Below are positions 44,000 to 56,600 of a DNA stretch of 64,000 bases, in pieces. This DNA is from Terebella lapidaria (lineage: Eukaryota; Annelida; Polychaeta; Terebellida; Terebellidae). The stretch spans positions 21,966,868 to 22,030,867 of the forward strand of contig OX424555.1 in the NCBI GenBank assembly GCA_949152475.1, written 5' to 3'. Each line of letters starts with the position of its first letter. The first letter of the stretch is position 1. Made by a program: the position numbers and the translations under genes. The notes under the pieces were generated by a model that worked only from the letters and a program-made list of their open reading frames with translations, had not been told where the DNA came from and did not search any database.

Positions 44000-45990
44000 A
44001 TCTTCCGGAGCGTCCGGCTGACACCTTGATGTCCCCCAAGAGGCCGATCATGGACTTCCTTCAGGACTGCCTTCCGCACACTGTAGGGTATGATGAGCTG
44101 GAGTATGGGCTCCTTCTGCCAGTCCACCTGTGCACGGCGGAAAAGGAGTCCGTCCCTCACAACCAGCTGGTCCCACTGCTGCCAGTAGGCCTTCACTGCG
44201 TGGCTCTTAGTCCTCACATCTGTCCATTCCGGTCTCTCGTCAGCTGCCATCTTCCAATCGAGTATATGGCGAAGGTCCGGGTCAGAGCTCTGCAGAGTCT
44301 TGAGCTCCTCCGCAGAGTAACCAACCCATCTTTCCTCCGCGGCTCCGGAGGTAGAGAGGTCCGACACACTTGTGGAGTCTCCGCTCGGCTTCCGGAGGTT
44401 TCGTTGGCGCCGCGGCTCCGGAGGGTCCTCCGCATTGACGACCGGGGTGATCCTCTTCACCAAGGGCCGCGCGGAGGTCAGGCCTTTAACCTCCGCACTC
44501 TGCACCTCGAAGTCCATCCTCCCCAGTCCATCTCCGCAAAAGTCATCCTCCTGCCAGCGCCGTCCTTCCTCCGGTCGCAAAGAGAGCAAGAGCCCCACAA
44601 GGCCATCCCAGTTCTCCCCACTCAGGGGAGGGAGAAGCTCCTCGTCTGAACCTCCCTCGTCCTCCGTTCCTCCACATCCTTCTCTCTTACACTGCCGACA
44701 CCGGGACATGCCGTCCGCGTTGCTATGCCTCACTCCGGGGCGAATCTCACAGCGAAAGTCATAGCTTGCGATCCATGCTGCCCAGCGGGCTATCATGCCC
44801 TCCGCATCCCTGAAATTAAGAAGCCATCTCGGGGAAGCATGGTCGGTCCTGAGCAGGAACTTCCGGCCCCATAGGTAGTGGCGAAAGTGGTGTATCATCG
44901 CCACCACCGCAAGGAGTTCCCTCTTCGTGGTACAGTAGTTCCTCTGGGTGGTACGCAAGGAACGACTGGCATAAGCGATCACTCTCTCCTGACCCTCGCG
45001 GACCTGGGAAAGGACTCCTCCTATGCCGTACCCACTCGCATCCGTGTCCAGGACGAAATCCTGGGTAAAGTCCGGGTAGACCAGCAGAGGGCTCTTCGTG
45101 AGGGGTTCCTTCAGCGCCTCAAAGGCCTCCTGGCAGGCGTCCGTCCATCTGTAGGGGACATCCTTCTTCAGGAGGGCCGTGAGTGGACCCGCCTTTGTGG
45201 CAAAGTTCTTGCTGAACCGCCGGTAGTACCCGACGAAGCCAAGGAAGCACCTCAGCTCCGTCAGGTCCCGGGGAGGCTCGTAGCGCTTCACAGCCTCCAC
45301 CTTCTCCGGGTCGCACTCGACGCCTCGCTGAGACACCTTCAAGCCTGCCTCCCGGAGCCTCTGGAACACATCCCTCAGGTTGCTCAGCGCCTCCGCCAGA
45401 TCACTCCCGATGCAGATCACGTCATCCAGGTACACGAGACACCTTCTCCACTGCAGCCCTCGCAGCGCAAGCTCCATGAACCTCTCAAAGGTGGCTGGGG
45501 CGGTTGCAAGACCAAACGGCATCACGCGGAACTGGTATAATCCGCTCCTCGTGGTGAACGCTGTCTTCCCCTTGTCCTCCTTCTCCATCTCCACCTGCCA
45601 GTACCCGCTCGCCAAATCGAGCGTGGAGAAGTACTGGGCCCCTACCAGAGTGTCGAAGCTCTCGTCTATCCTGGGCAAAGGATAAGCATCCTTTCTCGTC
45701 ACATCATTGAGTTTCCGGTAGTCCACACAGAACCTTGTGGTTCCGTCCTTTTTACGGACGAGGACTACGGGAGACGACCACGGACTATCACTGGGCTCTA
45801 TCACTCCCGCTTTCAACATCTTGTCCACCTCTGCCTCTATAAGCTCCTGCTGCTTGTAGGGCGCTCTCCGGAGGGGCTGCTTGATGGGTCTGTGATCTCC
45901 TGTATCTATCGTGTGTCGCACCAGTGACGTCCGTCCTAGTCCCCCGTCTTCCCCTGTGAACACATCCGTGAAGTCCAAAATCAGAAGGCT
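44000..45990 (-). mobile_element. Gypsy fossil: reverse transcriptase and RNase H region
   Basis: Reverse transcriptase motifs FCVDYRKLND, LDLASGYWQV and CLVYLDDVI, then RNase H (LDTDASGYGIGGVLSQ). Then an integrase zinc-binding H2C2 segment (HDRPLGGHQG...CGACPRCSARK). Confidence 0.88.
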
Positions 45991-45999
45991 CCGCACAGT

Positions 46000-46650
46000 C
46001 CGGTTGATGTTGACTCGGCACCGGCATTACCTCCTCAACCTCATGTAGGTGTGCCAGCAGGCTTCCTCCTGGTATCGTCACTTCGTGCTCCTCTGTGTTA
46101 AGGAGAAGCACCGTCACCTCGTCTCCACACGGCTCTACCAGGGCTCTTCCCACCGTCACGTCACCATCGGTTGGCGGCTGCACGAGGCCGACTCGTGGTC
46201 GCCTCGTACCAGGTGTACCGTCGATCAGAAGGGAGACCAGGACTTCGGACCACGCCGGGAGACTAATGGGATCCCCCGCACGTAGCCCTAGGACCGTTGG
46301 CTCCGGTCTCTCACTCAGGAACACCGTCCGCTCGTCTACTTTCATCTCTCCACGGGCGAGGTCGAGTGTGGCACCCAGAGTGTGTAGTACGTCCATACCG
46401 AGCACTCCAGGCATCCCCACACGCCCTATGACGACTTCTGATGGTACCTCCAAGTCCCCCAGATGCAGGATGGTAGGGAGCGTGCCGAGGACATCAAGGT
46501 AGTCTCCCGTTGCTGCGCGTAGGGCGATCCTCGAGGTCCTCAGACGCTCCTTCACATGGTCAGGTAACTTATCAAAAACAGAAACATCCACAACTGTGGA
46601 AACAGCACCCGTGTCAACCAGGAGGTTGATTTCTCGTCCCTCAAGGCGAC
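46000..46650 (-). mobile_element. Gypsy fossil: protease region
   Basis: Retropepsin-like segment: a VDTGAV-type beginning near 46,600 and GVLGMDVLHTLGATLDL, a usual Gypsy protease C-terminal motif. Confidence 0.65.
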
Positions 46651-47229
46651 ATCGGGCGTACTAAGCTAAGGGTTTAGGTTTGGTGAACTTTATACAGGAC
46701 AAGGGAAGCTCCGCATCCCTCTCGGGCATGACACCCGGAGTCTCGGCCTCAGTATGTACAGTTGACAGAGGAGGGCCGTCCTCCCCCTCAGGTAAGACAC
46801 CTGGAGTCGTACGAACATCACGAACATCGCTATTTACAGTAGACAGAGAAGGGTTCACCTTCCCCTCAGGTAAGACACCTGGAGTCGTAGGCACATCATC
46901 ATCATCATCATCAATGCTATTTACAGTGGACAGAGAAGGGTTCGCCTTCCCCTCAGGTAAGACACCTGGAGTCGTAGGTACATCACAAACATCAGTAACA
47001 TCAGGCACATCATGAACATCAGTAACATCATCGTCGCGGAGGCAGGAGTCTCCTCCGCAAATATATTCCCATATGAGGTCGCAGAGACTATCCCTGCGGG
47101 TAACTCTATTCACACTATGTACAGATCCTGCATCTCCACCTTCTGTCTCGTCTTGTCGCCTTCTAATCCTGACCTGTGCTTGCCAGGAATTGCCCGTCGT
47201 CTCGGCGTCAGAAACGGGCCCCTCTAGTT

Positions 47230-47871
47230 TGACGAGAGGTCCTCCATCTCTAACTCCTCCTCAGGGACGTCCTCGTCTTCCAGCTGCTTCAGCAGGAGCG
47301 CCAGGGACTTGACATCCTTTGGTCTCTGGGGACACTCCCTACTCAGGTGTCCGGGTTGTCGGCACAGCCAGCACTCCCGGTCCCGACCTCGAGGTCCCTG
47401 TGCCGAGGTCGTCCGTGGAGTCGTCACTCCCTCCACCTTCTTCAAGACCGTCCCCATCAGTTCGATTAGCTGGTCCATCTTCTGGGCCTGGTTCTCGAAC
47501 ATTCCCTCGAAGTAGGGAAGTCGAGGCCCAAAGCCACTCTTCTTATCGTCCTTCTTCGGTGGAGGCCGATCCCCCTTGGTGAAGGCCATCACATCGTGTG
47601 GCGCCTCCACCGGTTTCTCGTCCTCCACCAAGGCGCGGACTGCACGCACTGGCTTGCGGTTGACACTTTCATACTGGGTGATGAAAGCCGTCGCCTCTTC
47701 CAGGGTCTTCATGTCCTTCATCAGGGCCATGAGCTTCATGTCACCGTCCCCGTGACCCTTCAGGAAGCTTTCCAATGCGATGGTCTCGTGAGCCTCATCC
47801 CCGAGGTGTGGATAAGACCTCTCAACCAACCGCCGGATATGTTGAGCAAAGGCCTGCGGCGTCTCCCCAGT
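47230..47871 (-). mobile_element. Gypsy fossil: gag region
   Basis: Nucleocapsid part of gag with one CCHC zinc knuckle (CWLCRQPGHLSREC) near the C-terminus and a retrotransposon-gag-like helical segment before it. Confidence 0.75.
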
Positions 47872-48493
47872 TATAATTGTTCGTTATAATTGTTTGTTTG
47901 CACCTTTCTCAACTCGATACATTTTTGCGATGCAGAATGGTATCATATTATAACTTGGCAAACTTTGAGTCCTATACAGAAGCAAGCGAATGCACAAAAT
48001 TGTGTGTGGACCCAGAAATTATATGGTGGGGCTAAAATAAACATTCAACATTGGGTACATGTAGATTGTCAGCCTTATTAGATAGAATCCTGAAATTTGG
48101 TACATTGTCGGGTGAAGTATTCCAAGTTACACTGTATACATGGTAAACACAATGCCATTCAGCATCACAATAATATTTATGAGCAAAAAAACGTATACAT
48201 GACTGATATAAGATTTATCACTGTCAGGGATTAAATTCATATCTGTAAGGGAGTATGAACTCACAAACATTAAATATAATTGTTACATGTAGTTCCCGAT
48301 CTGTTGAAGCTCAACAATTCCAGCATTTGGACTTTGACACTTTAATATTAATACATCATGTGCATACACATTGTATATTCATTCAGTGTGATAAAATTCC
48401 CCGATGAATAACCGTTGAAATAAAAAATACTGCAGGTAATCATTGTAAATTAAGCATGCCCCAGATGACAAAATTTCCTAGAGTCTCCTTGCA
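47872..48493. other. Gap between Gypsy fossil and NUDT8-like gene
   Basis: AT-rich, probably 3' UTR or downstream DNA of the NUDT8-like gene. No gene seen. Confidence 0.5.
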
Positions 48494-48706
48494 CTACGGG
48501 GGCAGTTGAAATTTGTATAAACCTGGAGCAAGGACATTCAAAACCATGTGCAGAATGACTGCAGTCAGGCCCCAGATCCTCTGACTGGGCTGACCGAGTA
48601 TGAACACTGGCAGCTTGTAATTCCGTACATCTCCTCGGAAATGTGTGTAGCCAACATGGGACGGGTCACAAAGGGACTCGACTGTGTGGGTGAACACTTC
48701 TGATAC
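48494..48706 (-). CDS. NUDT8: NUDT8-like exon 4
   Basis: 71 codons including TAG; acceptor TTTGTATATTCAG. Peptide VSEVFTHTVESLCDP...IWGLTAVIL, matching the C-terminal part of CoA diphosphatases. Confidence 0.87.
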   Translation of the reverse strand, partial: VSEVFTHTVESLCDPSHVGYTHFRGDVRNYKLPVFILGQPSQRIWGLTAVILHMVLNVLAPGLYKFQLPP

Positions 48707-51700
48707 CTGAATATACAAATAGAATACTACAATTCACACGTAAGTGTATTGAATCTCTCAAGATGTTCATTGTGGACTTTTATCCATTGACATGTCCTGC
48801 ATAAACATGTGCATGACATCCATTCATTAGTATTTCGGAATGAGCAACAAGTATTGCAGAGATTACCTCTTCAGAATTTATGTTGAGCTTCGCTATATCA
48901 AGGTCACCACAGTAAGCCATCACAGGAGTCACAGCAATCTCAAAATTCTGCAACAAGAAGTATATAAATAGATCCTGATAGGTTACAGTATGACCCCCAC
49001 TCTACCCAGACCAGTTACTATGACAACCACTCTACCCAGACCAGTTACTATGACACCCACTCTACCCAGACCAGTTACTATGACAACCACTCTACCCAGA
49101 CCAGTTACTATGACACCCACTCTACCCAGACCAGTTACTATGACACCCACTCTACCCATACCAGTAACCATGACAACCACTCTACCCAGACCAGTTACTA
49201 TGACACCCACTCTACCCAGACCAGTTACTATAACACCCACTTTACCCAGGCAAGTTACCATGACACCCACTCTACCCAGACCAGTTACTATGACACCCAC
49301 TCTACCCAGACCAGTTACTATGACACCCACTCTACCCACACCAGTTACCATGACACCCATTCTACCCAGACCAGTTACTATGACACCCACTCTACCCAGA
49401 CCACTTACTCTGACACCCACTCTACCCAGACCAGTTACCATGACATCCAATCTACCCAGACCAGTTACCATGACGCCTGCTCTACCCAGACCAGATACCA
49501 TGACACCTCCTCTACCCAGACTAATCACCATGACACCTGCTCTACCCAGACCAGATACAATGACACCTGCTCTACCCAGACCAGTTACCATGACACCTGC
49601 TCTACCCAGACCAGATACCATGACACCTGCTCTACCCAGACCAGTTTCCATGACACCCACTCTACTCAGACAAGTTCCCATGATACCCGCTCTACCCAGA
49701 CCAGCTACCATAACACCCACTCTACCCAGACCAATTACCATTACACCTGCTCTATCCAAACTAGATACCATGACACCTGCTCTACCCAGACCAGTCACCA
49801 TGACACCCACTCTACCCAAACCAGTGACCATGACACCCAGCCTACCCAGACCAGTTACCATGACACCCACTCTATACCATGACACCTGCTCTACCCAGAC
49901 CAGTCACCATGACACCCACTCTACCCAGACTAGTTACCATGACACCTACTCTACCCAGACCAGATACCATGACACCCACTCTACCCAGACCAGATACCAT
50001 GACACCCACTCTACCCAGACCAGTTACCATGATACCTGCTCTACCCAGACCTGTTACCATGACACCCACTCTACCCAAACCAGTGACCATGACACCCAGC
50101 CCACCCATACCAGTTACCATGACACCCACTCTAGCCAGACCAGTTACCATGACACCGACTCTACCTAGACCAGTTACCATGACACCCACTCTACCCAGAC
50201 CAGTCACCATGACACCTGCTCTACCCAGACCATTTACCATGACACCCACTCTACCCAGACCAGTCACCATGACACCTGCTCTACCCAGACCAGATACCAT
50301 GACACCTGCTCTACCCAGACCAGTTTCCATGACACCCACTCTACTCAGACCAGTTCCCATGACACCCGCTCTACCCAGACCAGCTACCATAACACCCACT
50401 CTACCCAGACCAGTTACCATGACACCTGCTCTATCCAAACTAGATATCATGACACCTGCTCTACCCAGACCAGTCTCCATGACACCCACTCTACCCAGAC
50501 CAGTTACCATGACACCCACTCTACCCAGACCAGTTACCATGATACCTGCTCTACCCAGACCTGTTACCATGACACCCACTCTACCCAAACCAGTGACCAT
50601 GACACCCAGCCTACCCAGACCAGTTACCATGACACCCACTCTATACCATGAAACCTGCTCTACCCAGACCAGTCACCATGACACCCACTCTACCCAGACT
50701 AGTTACCATGACACCCACTCTACCCAGACCAGATACCATGACACCCACTCTACCCAGACCAGATACCATGACACCCACTCTACCCAGACCAGTTACCATG
50801 ATACCTGCTCTACCCAGACCTGTTACCATGACACCCACTCTACCCAAACCAGTGACCATGACACCCAGCCCACCCATACCAGTTACCATGACACCCACTC
50901 TAGCCAGACCAGTTACCATGACACCGACTCTACCTAGACCAGTTACCATGACACCCACTCTACCCAGACCAGTCACCATGACACCTGCTCTACCCAGACC
51001 ATTTACCATGACACCCACTCTACCCAGACCAGTCACCATGACACCAGTTTCCATGACACCCACTCTACTCAGACCAGTTCCCATGACACCCGCTCTACCC
51101 AGACCAGCTACCAAACACCCACTCTACCCAGGCCAGTTACCATGACACCTGCTCTATCCAAACTAGATACCATGACACCTGCTCTACCCAGACCAGTCAC
51201 CATGACACCCACTCTACCCAGACTAGTTACCATGACACCCACTGTACCCAGACCAGTTACCATGACACCCACTCTACCCAGACTAGTTACCATGACACCC
51301 ACTCTACCCAGACCTGTTACCATGACACCCACTCTACCCAAACCAGTGACCATGACACCCAGCCTATCCAGACCAGTTACCATGACACCCACTCTAGCCA
51401 GACCAGCTACCATGACACCGACTCTACCTAGACCAGTTGCTATGACACCCACTCTACCCAGACCAGTTACCATGACACCTGCTCTATCCAGACTAGATAC
51501 CATGACACTTGCTCTACCCAGACCAGTCACCATGACACCCACTCTACCCAGACCGGTTACCATGACACCCACTCTACCCAGACCAGTTACCATGACACCC
51601 ACTCTAAACAGACCAGTTACCATAATACCTGCTCTACCCAGACCTGTTACCATGACACCCACTCTACCCAAACCAGTGACCATGACACCCAGCCTACCCA

Positions 51701-53666
51701 GACCAGTTACCATGACACCCACTCTAGCCAGACCAGCTACCATGACACCCACTCTACCTATACCAGTCGCTATGACACCCACTCTAGCCAGACCAGTTCT
51801 TATGACACCCACTCCAACCAGACCAGATGCTACGACACCCACTCTACCCAGACCAGTTGCTATGACACCCACTCTACCCATACCTGTTACCATGACACCC
51901 ACTCTACCCAGAGCAGTTGCTATGACACCCACTGTACCCAGACCAGTTACTATGACACCCACTCTACCCAGACCAGTCACCATGACACCCACTACCCAGA
52001 CCAGTTAACATGACACCCACTCTACCCAGACCAGTTACTATAACACCCACTCTACCCAGACCAGTTACTATGACACCCACTCTACCCAGACCAGTTGCTA
52101 TGACACCCACTCTACCCATACCTGTTACCATGACACCCACTCTACCCAGAGCAGTTGCTATGACACCCACTGTACCCAGACCAGTTACTATGACACCCAC
52201 TCTACCCAGACCAGTCACCATGACACCCACTACCCAGACCAGTTAACATGACACCCACTCTACCCAGACCAGTTACTACAACACCCACTCTACCCAGACC
52301 AGTTACTATGACACCCACTCTACCCAGACCAGTTACTATAACACCCACTCTACCCAGACCAGTTACCATGACACCCACTCTACCCAGAACAGTTACTATG
52401 ACACCCACTCTACCCACACCAGTTACTATGACACCCACTCTACCCACACCAGTTACCATGACACCCATTTTACCCAGTCCAGTTACTATGACACCCACTC
52501 TACCCAGACCACTTACTCTGACACCCACTCTACCCAGACCAGTTACCATGACATCCAATCTACCCAGACCAGTTACCATGACACCTGCTTTACCCAGACC
52601 AGATACCATGACACCTGCTCTACCCAGACTAATCACCATGACACCTGCTCTACTCAGACCAGATAGAATGACACCTGCTCTACCCAGACCAGTTACTATG
52701 AAACCCACTCTAGCTAGACCAGTTACTATGAAACCCACTCTACCCAGACCAGTTAGCATGACACCCTCTAGACCAGTTACTATGACACCAACTCCACCCA
52801 GACTAGTTACCATGACACCCACCTTCCCTGGTACTGTCATCATTGTGCCCCATGTTTCCACTCCATTGGGATCCAAGCCTATCTCTTCTTCACTTTCTCT
52901 AATAGCAGTTGAAATCCGGTCCATGTCAGTTTCATCAACTTTTCCTCCTGGAAAGCTGTCATGAAAAAAAACCCTTTGTATTAAATATATCTTTGTTATA
53001 CAAAGCTTGTATATAATTAGAAATATAAAATGTCAGTTATTCAAGATCATATTTCAAGAAAACAATGGGAAAATCTAGGCGCTTTACGATCGCTGAAGAC
53101 CGCATGGGTGTACCATAAGACATATTCATATGAACTATTATCAAAATCAGTTCAGACCTGTAGAGCATTCACCAGAAACTCTTTTTGTTGGCAGATGTGG
53201 GTGCAACACCACGATTGCTAATCCATAGTATTCACCCAACTTTGTTCAGGGGTAAAATTATAGGAATAGTGCTATACAATGCACATGTATGCAATTATCA
53301 TGAGTACCTAACTTGACCTCTGTGACTATACAAATGCTCAGAACGCTTGGTGAACAGTATTGATGGTTGTCCGTTGATTTTGCACAAAGGTATCAAAACA
53401 GCAGCTTGTGCCATTTGACCTTTGTTCTTGCCCATCCACAAGCGGTGCACTGGCTTTATTTTGGTCAATTTTTCTCGACACTGATGCACATTTTCATCAC
53501 AGAAAAGAGTTTGAAAGGTTGGCTGGAATTTGGCGAGTGTTGCTGAAGTTGATATGTTGACGATCCTTCGACCATGTTGACAACATTGGAAGTCTGGAAG
53601 ACTGGACACCCACCGAGACTTGCCAGTGTGTACTGCTTTCCACATATTCCTGAATGAAAGAGACAA
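48494..53666 (-). CDS. NUDT8: NUDT8-like mitochondrial CoA diphosphatase (Nudix hydrolase), 4 exons
   Basis: Exons (minus strand) 53666-53308, 52955-52823, 48947-48867, 48706-48494; all junction phases agree, and the protein is about 261 residues. Residues 1-45 are basic and hydroxylated with few acids, consistent with a mitochondrial presequence. The motif LFTKRSEHLYSHRGQVSFPG and the Nudix box (GGKVDETD...IRESEEEIGL) span exons 1-2. This is the CoA-pyrophosphatase subtype, which hydrolyses CoA and acyl-CoA to phosphopantetheine compounds and 3',5'-ADP. Exon 4 has the family's C-terminal IWGLTAVIL motif. NUDT7 (peroxisomal) is the main alternative; no peroxisomal C-terminal tripeptide is seen (it ends LPP). 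Confidence 0.85.
48867..48947 (-). CDS. NUDT8: NUDT8-like exon 3
   Basis: 27 codons, phase 0 on both sides, between CTTCTTGTTGCAG and GAG|GTAATC. Peptide NFEIAVTPVMAYCGD then LNINSEE; the V-TPV segment is a conserved strand of the family. Confidence 0.85.
48985..52822 (+). repeat. 30-bp minisatellite (~125 copies) in NUDT8-like intron 2
   Basis: Unit ACTCTACCCAGACCAGTTAC CATGACACCC (plus strand). It begins directly at the 5' splice site of exon 2 and runs to within about 40 bases of the exon-3 acceptor. Larger duplications exist: about 770 bp (49,871 versus 50,641) and 238 bp (51,992 versus 52,230). The unit length is a multiple of three without stops on either strand, so it creates open frames of up to 392 codons that are not genes. 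Confidence 0.97.
52823..52955 (-). CDS. NUDT8: NUDT8-like exon 2 (Nudix box)
   Basis: 133 bases; acceptor TTTTTTCATGACAG, donor GGGAAG|GTGGGT. Encodes FPGGKVDETD and AIRESEEEIGL, the catalytic metal-binding helix. The donor sequence GTGGGTGTCATGG is also the recurring core of the minisatellite that fills the following intron. Confidence 0.87.
53075..53262 (+). mobile_element. Short relative of element D (~190 bp) in NUDT8-like intron 1
   Basis: Left edge CTAGGCGCTTTACGATCGCT...TGGGTGTAC, right edge CCATAGTATTCACCCAACTT TGTTCAGGGGTA. The same edge words bound element D at 32,296-35,112, here without the long tandem repeats. Non-coding. Confidence 0.6.
53308..53666 (-). CDS. NUDT8: NUDT8-like exon 1
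   Basis: Starts at ATG 53,666 and ends with two bases of a codon at GTTAG|GTACTC. Carries the presequence-like N-terminus and the first half of the CoA-type motif, TKRSEHLYSHRGQV. Joining to exon 2 gives S-FPGGK. Confidence 0.83.
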
Positions 53667-56600
53667 TTTTTTTACTGAAGTAGAGATTCACAGTGGCTGA
53701 GATAGGATGCATCACTAGTTAGGCATCCCGATTGAAAATCGGGAGGCCTTATGTTTTTGTCTGGTTTTTTTTTATCTTGTTTTCATGCGTTACTCCATGT
53801 TATGTTAAGACTTTGTTTTGCATCTGCATGCAAGTAGCTTTTCAACGACATTTGGCAAAAACACACAGAGAAAATCTTGGTCATTCAACAACACTTAAAC
53901 AATAGTTTTAGATAATCATTTTTCAAAATTGTGTCGCCTTCAATGTCGGATAACTAATGAGCAATGAATAGATCAGGTTTCCATTTCAGACAGGTCTAGA
54001 TGTGTAGGCCTACATCACATTTTACTGTCCAGTTCGCGGAATTAAATAACACACCATCATATTTGGTAGATGTCATTGAGTAGATCTATTTGACAGACAT
54101 TACTATGCAATGTGCACAGCACTGTATTGAATATACATGTATATTCTAGCAATCACTTTCACTGTCCCCGGTGCAGAGCACTGACTTTCTCACCCTCTGT
54201 CACAAAACGTCTTGTATATGGGATAGTGTAAATTTGTCTGAAGTGAACCGACCTGGGAAAACTCTATTCCAGGCCTGTTGTGTCACGTGGTATGACGTAA
54301 CAATACAAACGACGTGCTCGGCCGGTGATAGATCATAGTTCGTGGCAGTCACTCCGTACGGTCCGATGCGGTGCATCACCGCCTCGGACTGTACAGAGTG
54401 ACTGCCAGGAACTAGACCAATGACAACAATGGATAGTCATGTATGATTAAGCACCGAATTAGTTCCGCAAAAAGTGACAATAACATGGGAAAAACTATGG
54501 ATATGATATGAAAAACTGTCAATACGGGACTGGAAGGGTGAGAACGAAAACGACATGAGATTCTCTTAGTACTAGCATGTGTAGTGAAAACATTCACCAA
54601 ATACCGTATTGGTCCTAATAGTGGCACGAGCCCTGATAGTAGAGCACCCCCCTCTTTCCCACAAAAATGTTCAATTTTTGAAACCCTGTAATTCACTCCA
54701 TATCTTTCTAATAAGATCTTAATCATAATGAAGAAAATTGAAGGCTATAGGTATGTTTTTCAGTGATTTTCTTTAATTTGACCTCGAGATCTCATTTAAA
54801 TGCACGTGCAGCTGCAGGAGGTCTTGCTTTGGCGTGCCGTGCTACTACGTGCTTTCGTCAGGACGAATACGTTATTGCCAGTAGAGTCTCCTGTGAGTAC
54901 CAGTACCGTGACGTGCCGCAGTGGTGTGTTGTTCGATTCTGCTAATTGGACAGTAAACACTGGTAAAAAAGTGATTGTAGGCCGGCCTACATATACTTGA
55001 CTCTCTAACCCTAGGCTTAGACCTATTATTAATTCCGCAGCGTAACAGAGTTACGCGTAAGGCCATGCATAAAATTCCCTACGAGATTCCCGCTATAACC
55101 GGCTATAACGGTTGTTGTTTTTTCCTCCAAAGTTTGCATTATATGCTGAAATAAACTTGATTTCCACTTACTGTGTGTTGTTGTCCTTCTATAAACGCAA
55201 TTAGGTGTCTGACATATGGCGACATTATCAAATAATCTATCATAATCCACCCGCTACATCTCGCGGTTTTTTTGTGTTTACAATTTAATGGCGCCTCCCC
55301 CCGCTTTCAGCTGACTGTCAAACGCTCAGCCAATCAGGTGAGGGCAAGGTTTATTGGTGAATGCAAACTAGAACAAGATTTTAAAAAGGCGTAAACACAT
55401 TGAATATCACACACATAGACTGGACAGGAGATGTACATGTATGAGGTGACACTTGACCTTTGACATCAACAGAAGTTTTTAAATTTTTTGCCGACAATGT
55501 TTTCCAAAGAAGAAATCAGTGGAATATACAAGAACCACTATGAAGAAAGATTCAAGATACAGTTAAAGCAGGAACAACTGGACATAATCTGGCACATATG
55601 CAACAGAAAAAATGTTTTAGGAAAAATGTTTTAGGAAAAAGTTTTGTGTACACAATTGCACCCCTCATCATGGACAAGGTATGCCCCTTTACTATTTGAA
55701 AAAAAGTCTTTGGTAGTTCACTGAGAATAGGCATGATGTACACCTAATGTACATTGATGTAAAAACAATCAGAATCTTGCTGGAGAAGACACATGTTATT
55801 GACTTGGACATTAGTGGTATGTAAATACAAATTATTGTGCGGAATTAGTATGTATGATCCTAGAAGTGAATGAAATAAACACAACAATAATTTTGGCCTA
55901 TTCCAGGACAATAGCGAAATGATTATTGAGATAAATAAGCGATATGGTCAAATGTATAATATGCAGTCAAATAGTGCTAGATTAAATTAGATAGATTTAT
56001 CATATACTCCCACATATATGTTTTAAACACCTCCCCCACAGTCTGATAAGAAAGTGAAGATAACTTGAGATGTATTCATGTTAATCAGATTGAACCAGAT
56101 ACTAGTAATGCTCCACACATCGTGCTGGTTGTGTCGCCACTAATAGCACTAATGGCGATCAGAACGCTACATTTGATGCCTACGGTATACAGAACGGTAT
56201 ACCATTCTTTGACTTTGACTTTGCTTTTCAATTTCGAAAAAAAAAAAAAATATATGAATATGTGCATGTGTTTGCGCGTAATCGTCGGATATTTCTCTGA
56301 GTTTTTTTCCCTGGTATATCATGACTTGTATGCATGCAAAGAATACTGAGTTAAACCCGAACAGGAACAAAGTAATTGCTATCTGTTCATTCAGAAAACA
56401 CTCCCATACATTGCTCCATTACGTGTCAAATATTGCTATTGCTGTTGATCTACGGCAATGGGGCAATATTTTCTTCAATTATATTTAGGTTCTCTGTGTA
56501 TTCCAATCAGATAATCACCTTTTTGATTGCAATTCATTAAAAATATCTCCTTAATTTGTAAAATTATTAAGATTTTAGCAAGTAATATTTTATGTGACCA

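Larger units (their letters stand above)
41631..47871 (-). mobile_element. Gypsy (Metaviridae) LTR retrotransposon fossil, broken
   Basis: A minus-strand LTR element with gag, aspartic protease, reverse transcriptase, RNase H and integrase in Gypsy order. The 3' LTR is at the low-coordinate end; the 5' LTR and the beginning of gag are absent from the window. I judge it broken, with roughly three to four breaks including the missing 5' end. Protein regions are still readable, so it is not very old. With only one LTR, its age cannot be estimated from LTR divergence. Confidence 0.85.

Noticed and set aside
43837-45685. Plus-strand frames of 130-270 codons
   Set aside because: Antisense shadows of the minus-strand pol region of the Gypsy fossil.
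48983-52964. Long open frames on both strands of MTPTLPRPV and VTGLGRVGV repeats
   Set aside because: The 30-bp unit has no stop in these frames; it lies wholly inside the NUDT8-like intron 2. Only the 52,823-52,955 minus end is a real exon.
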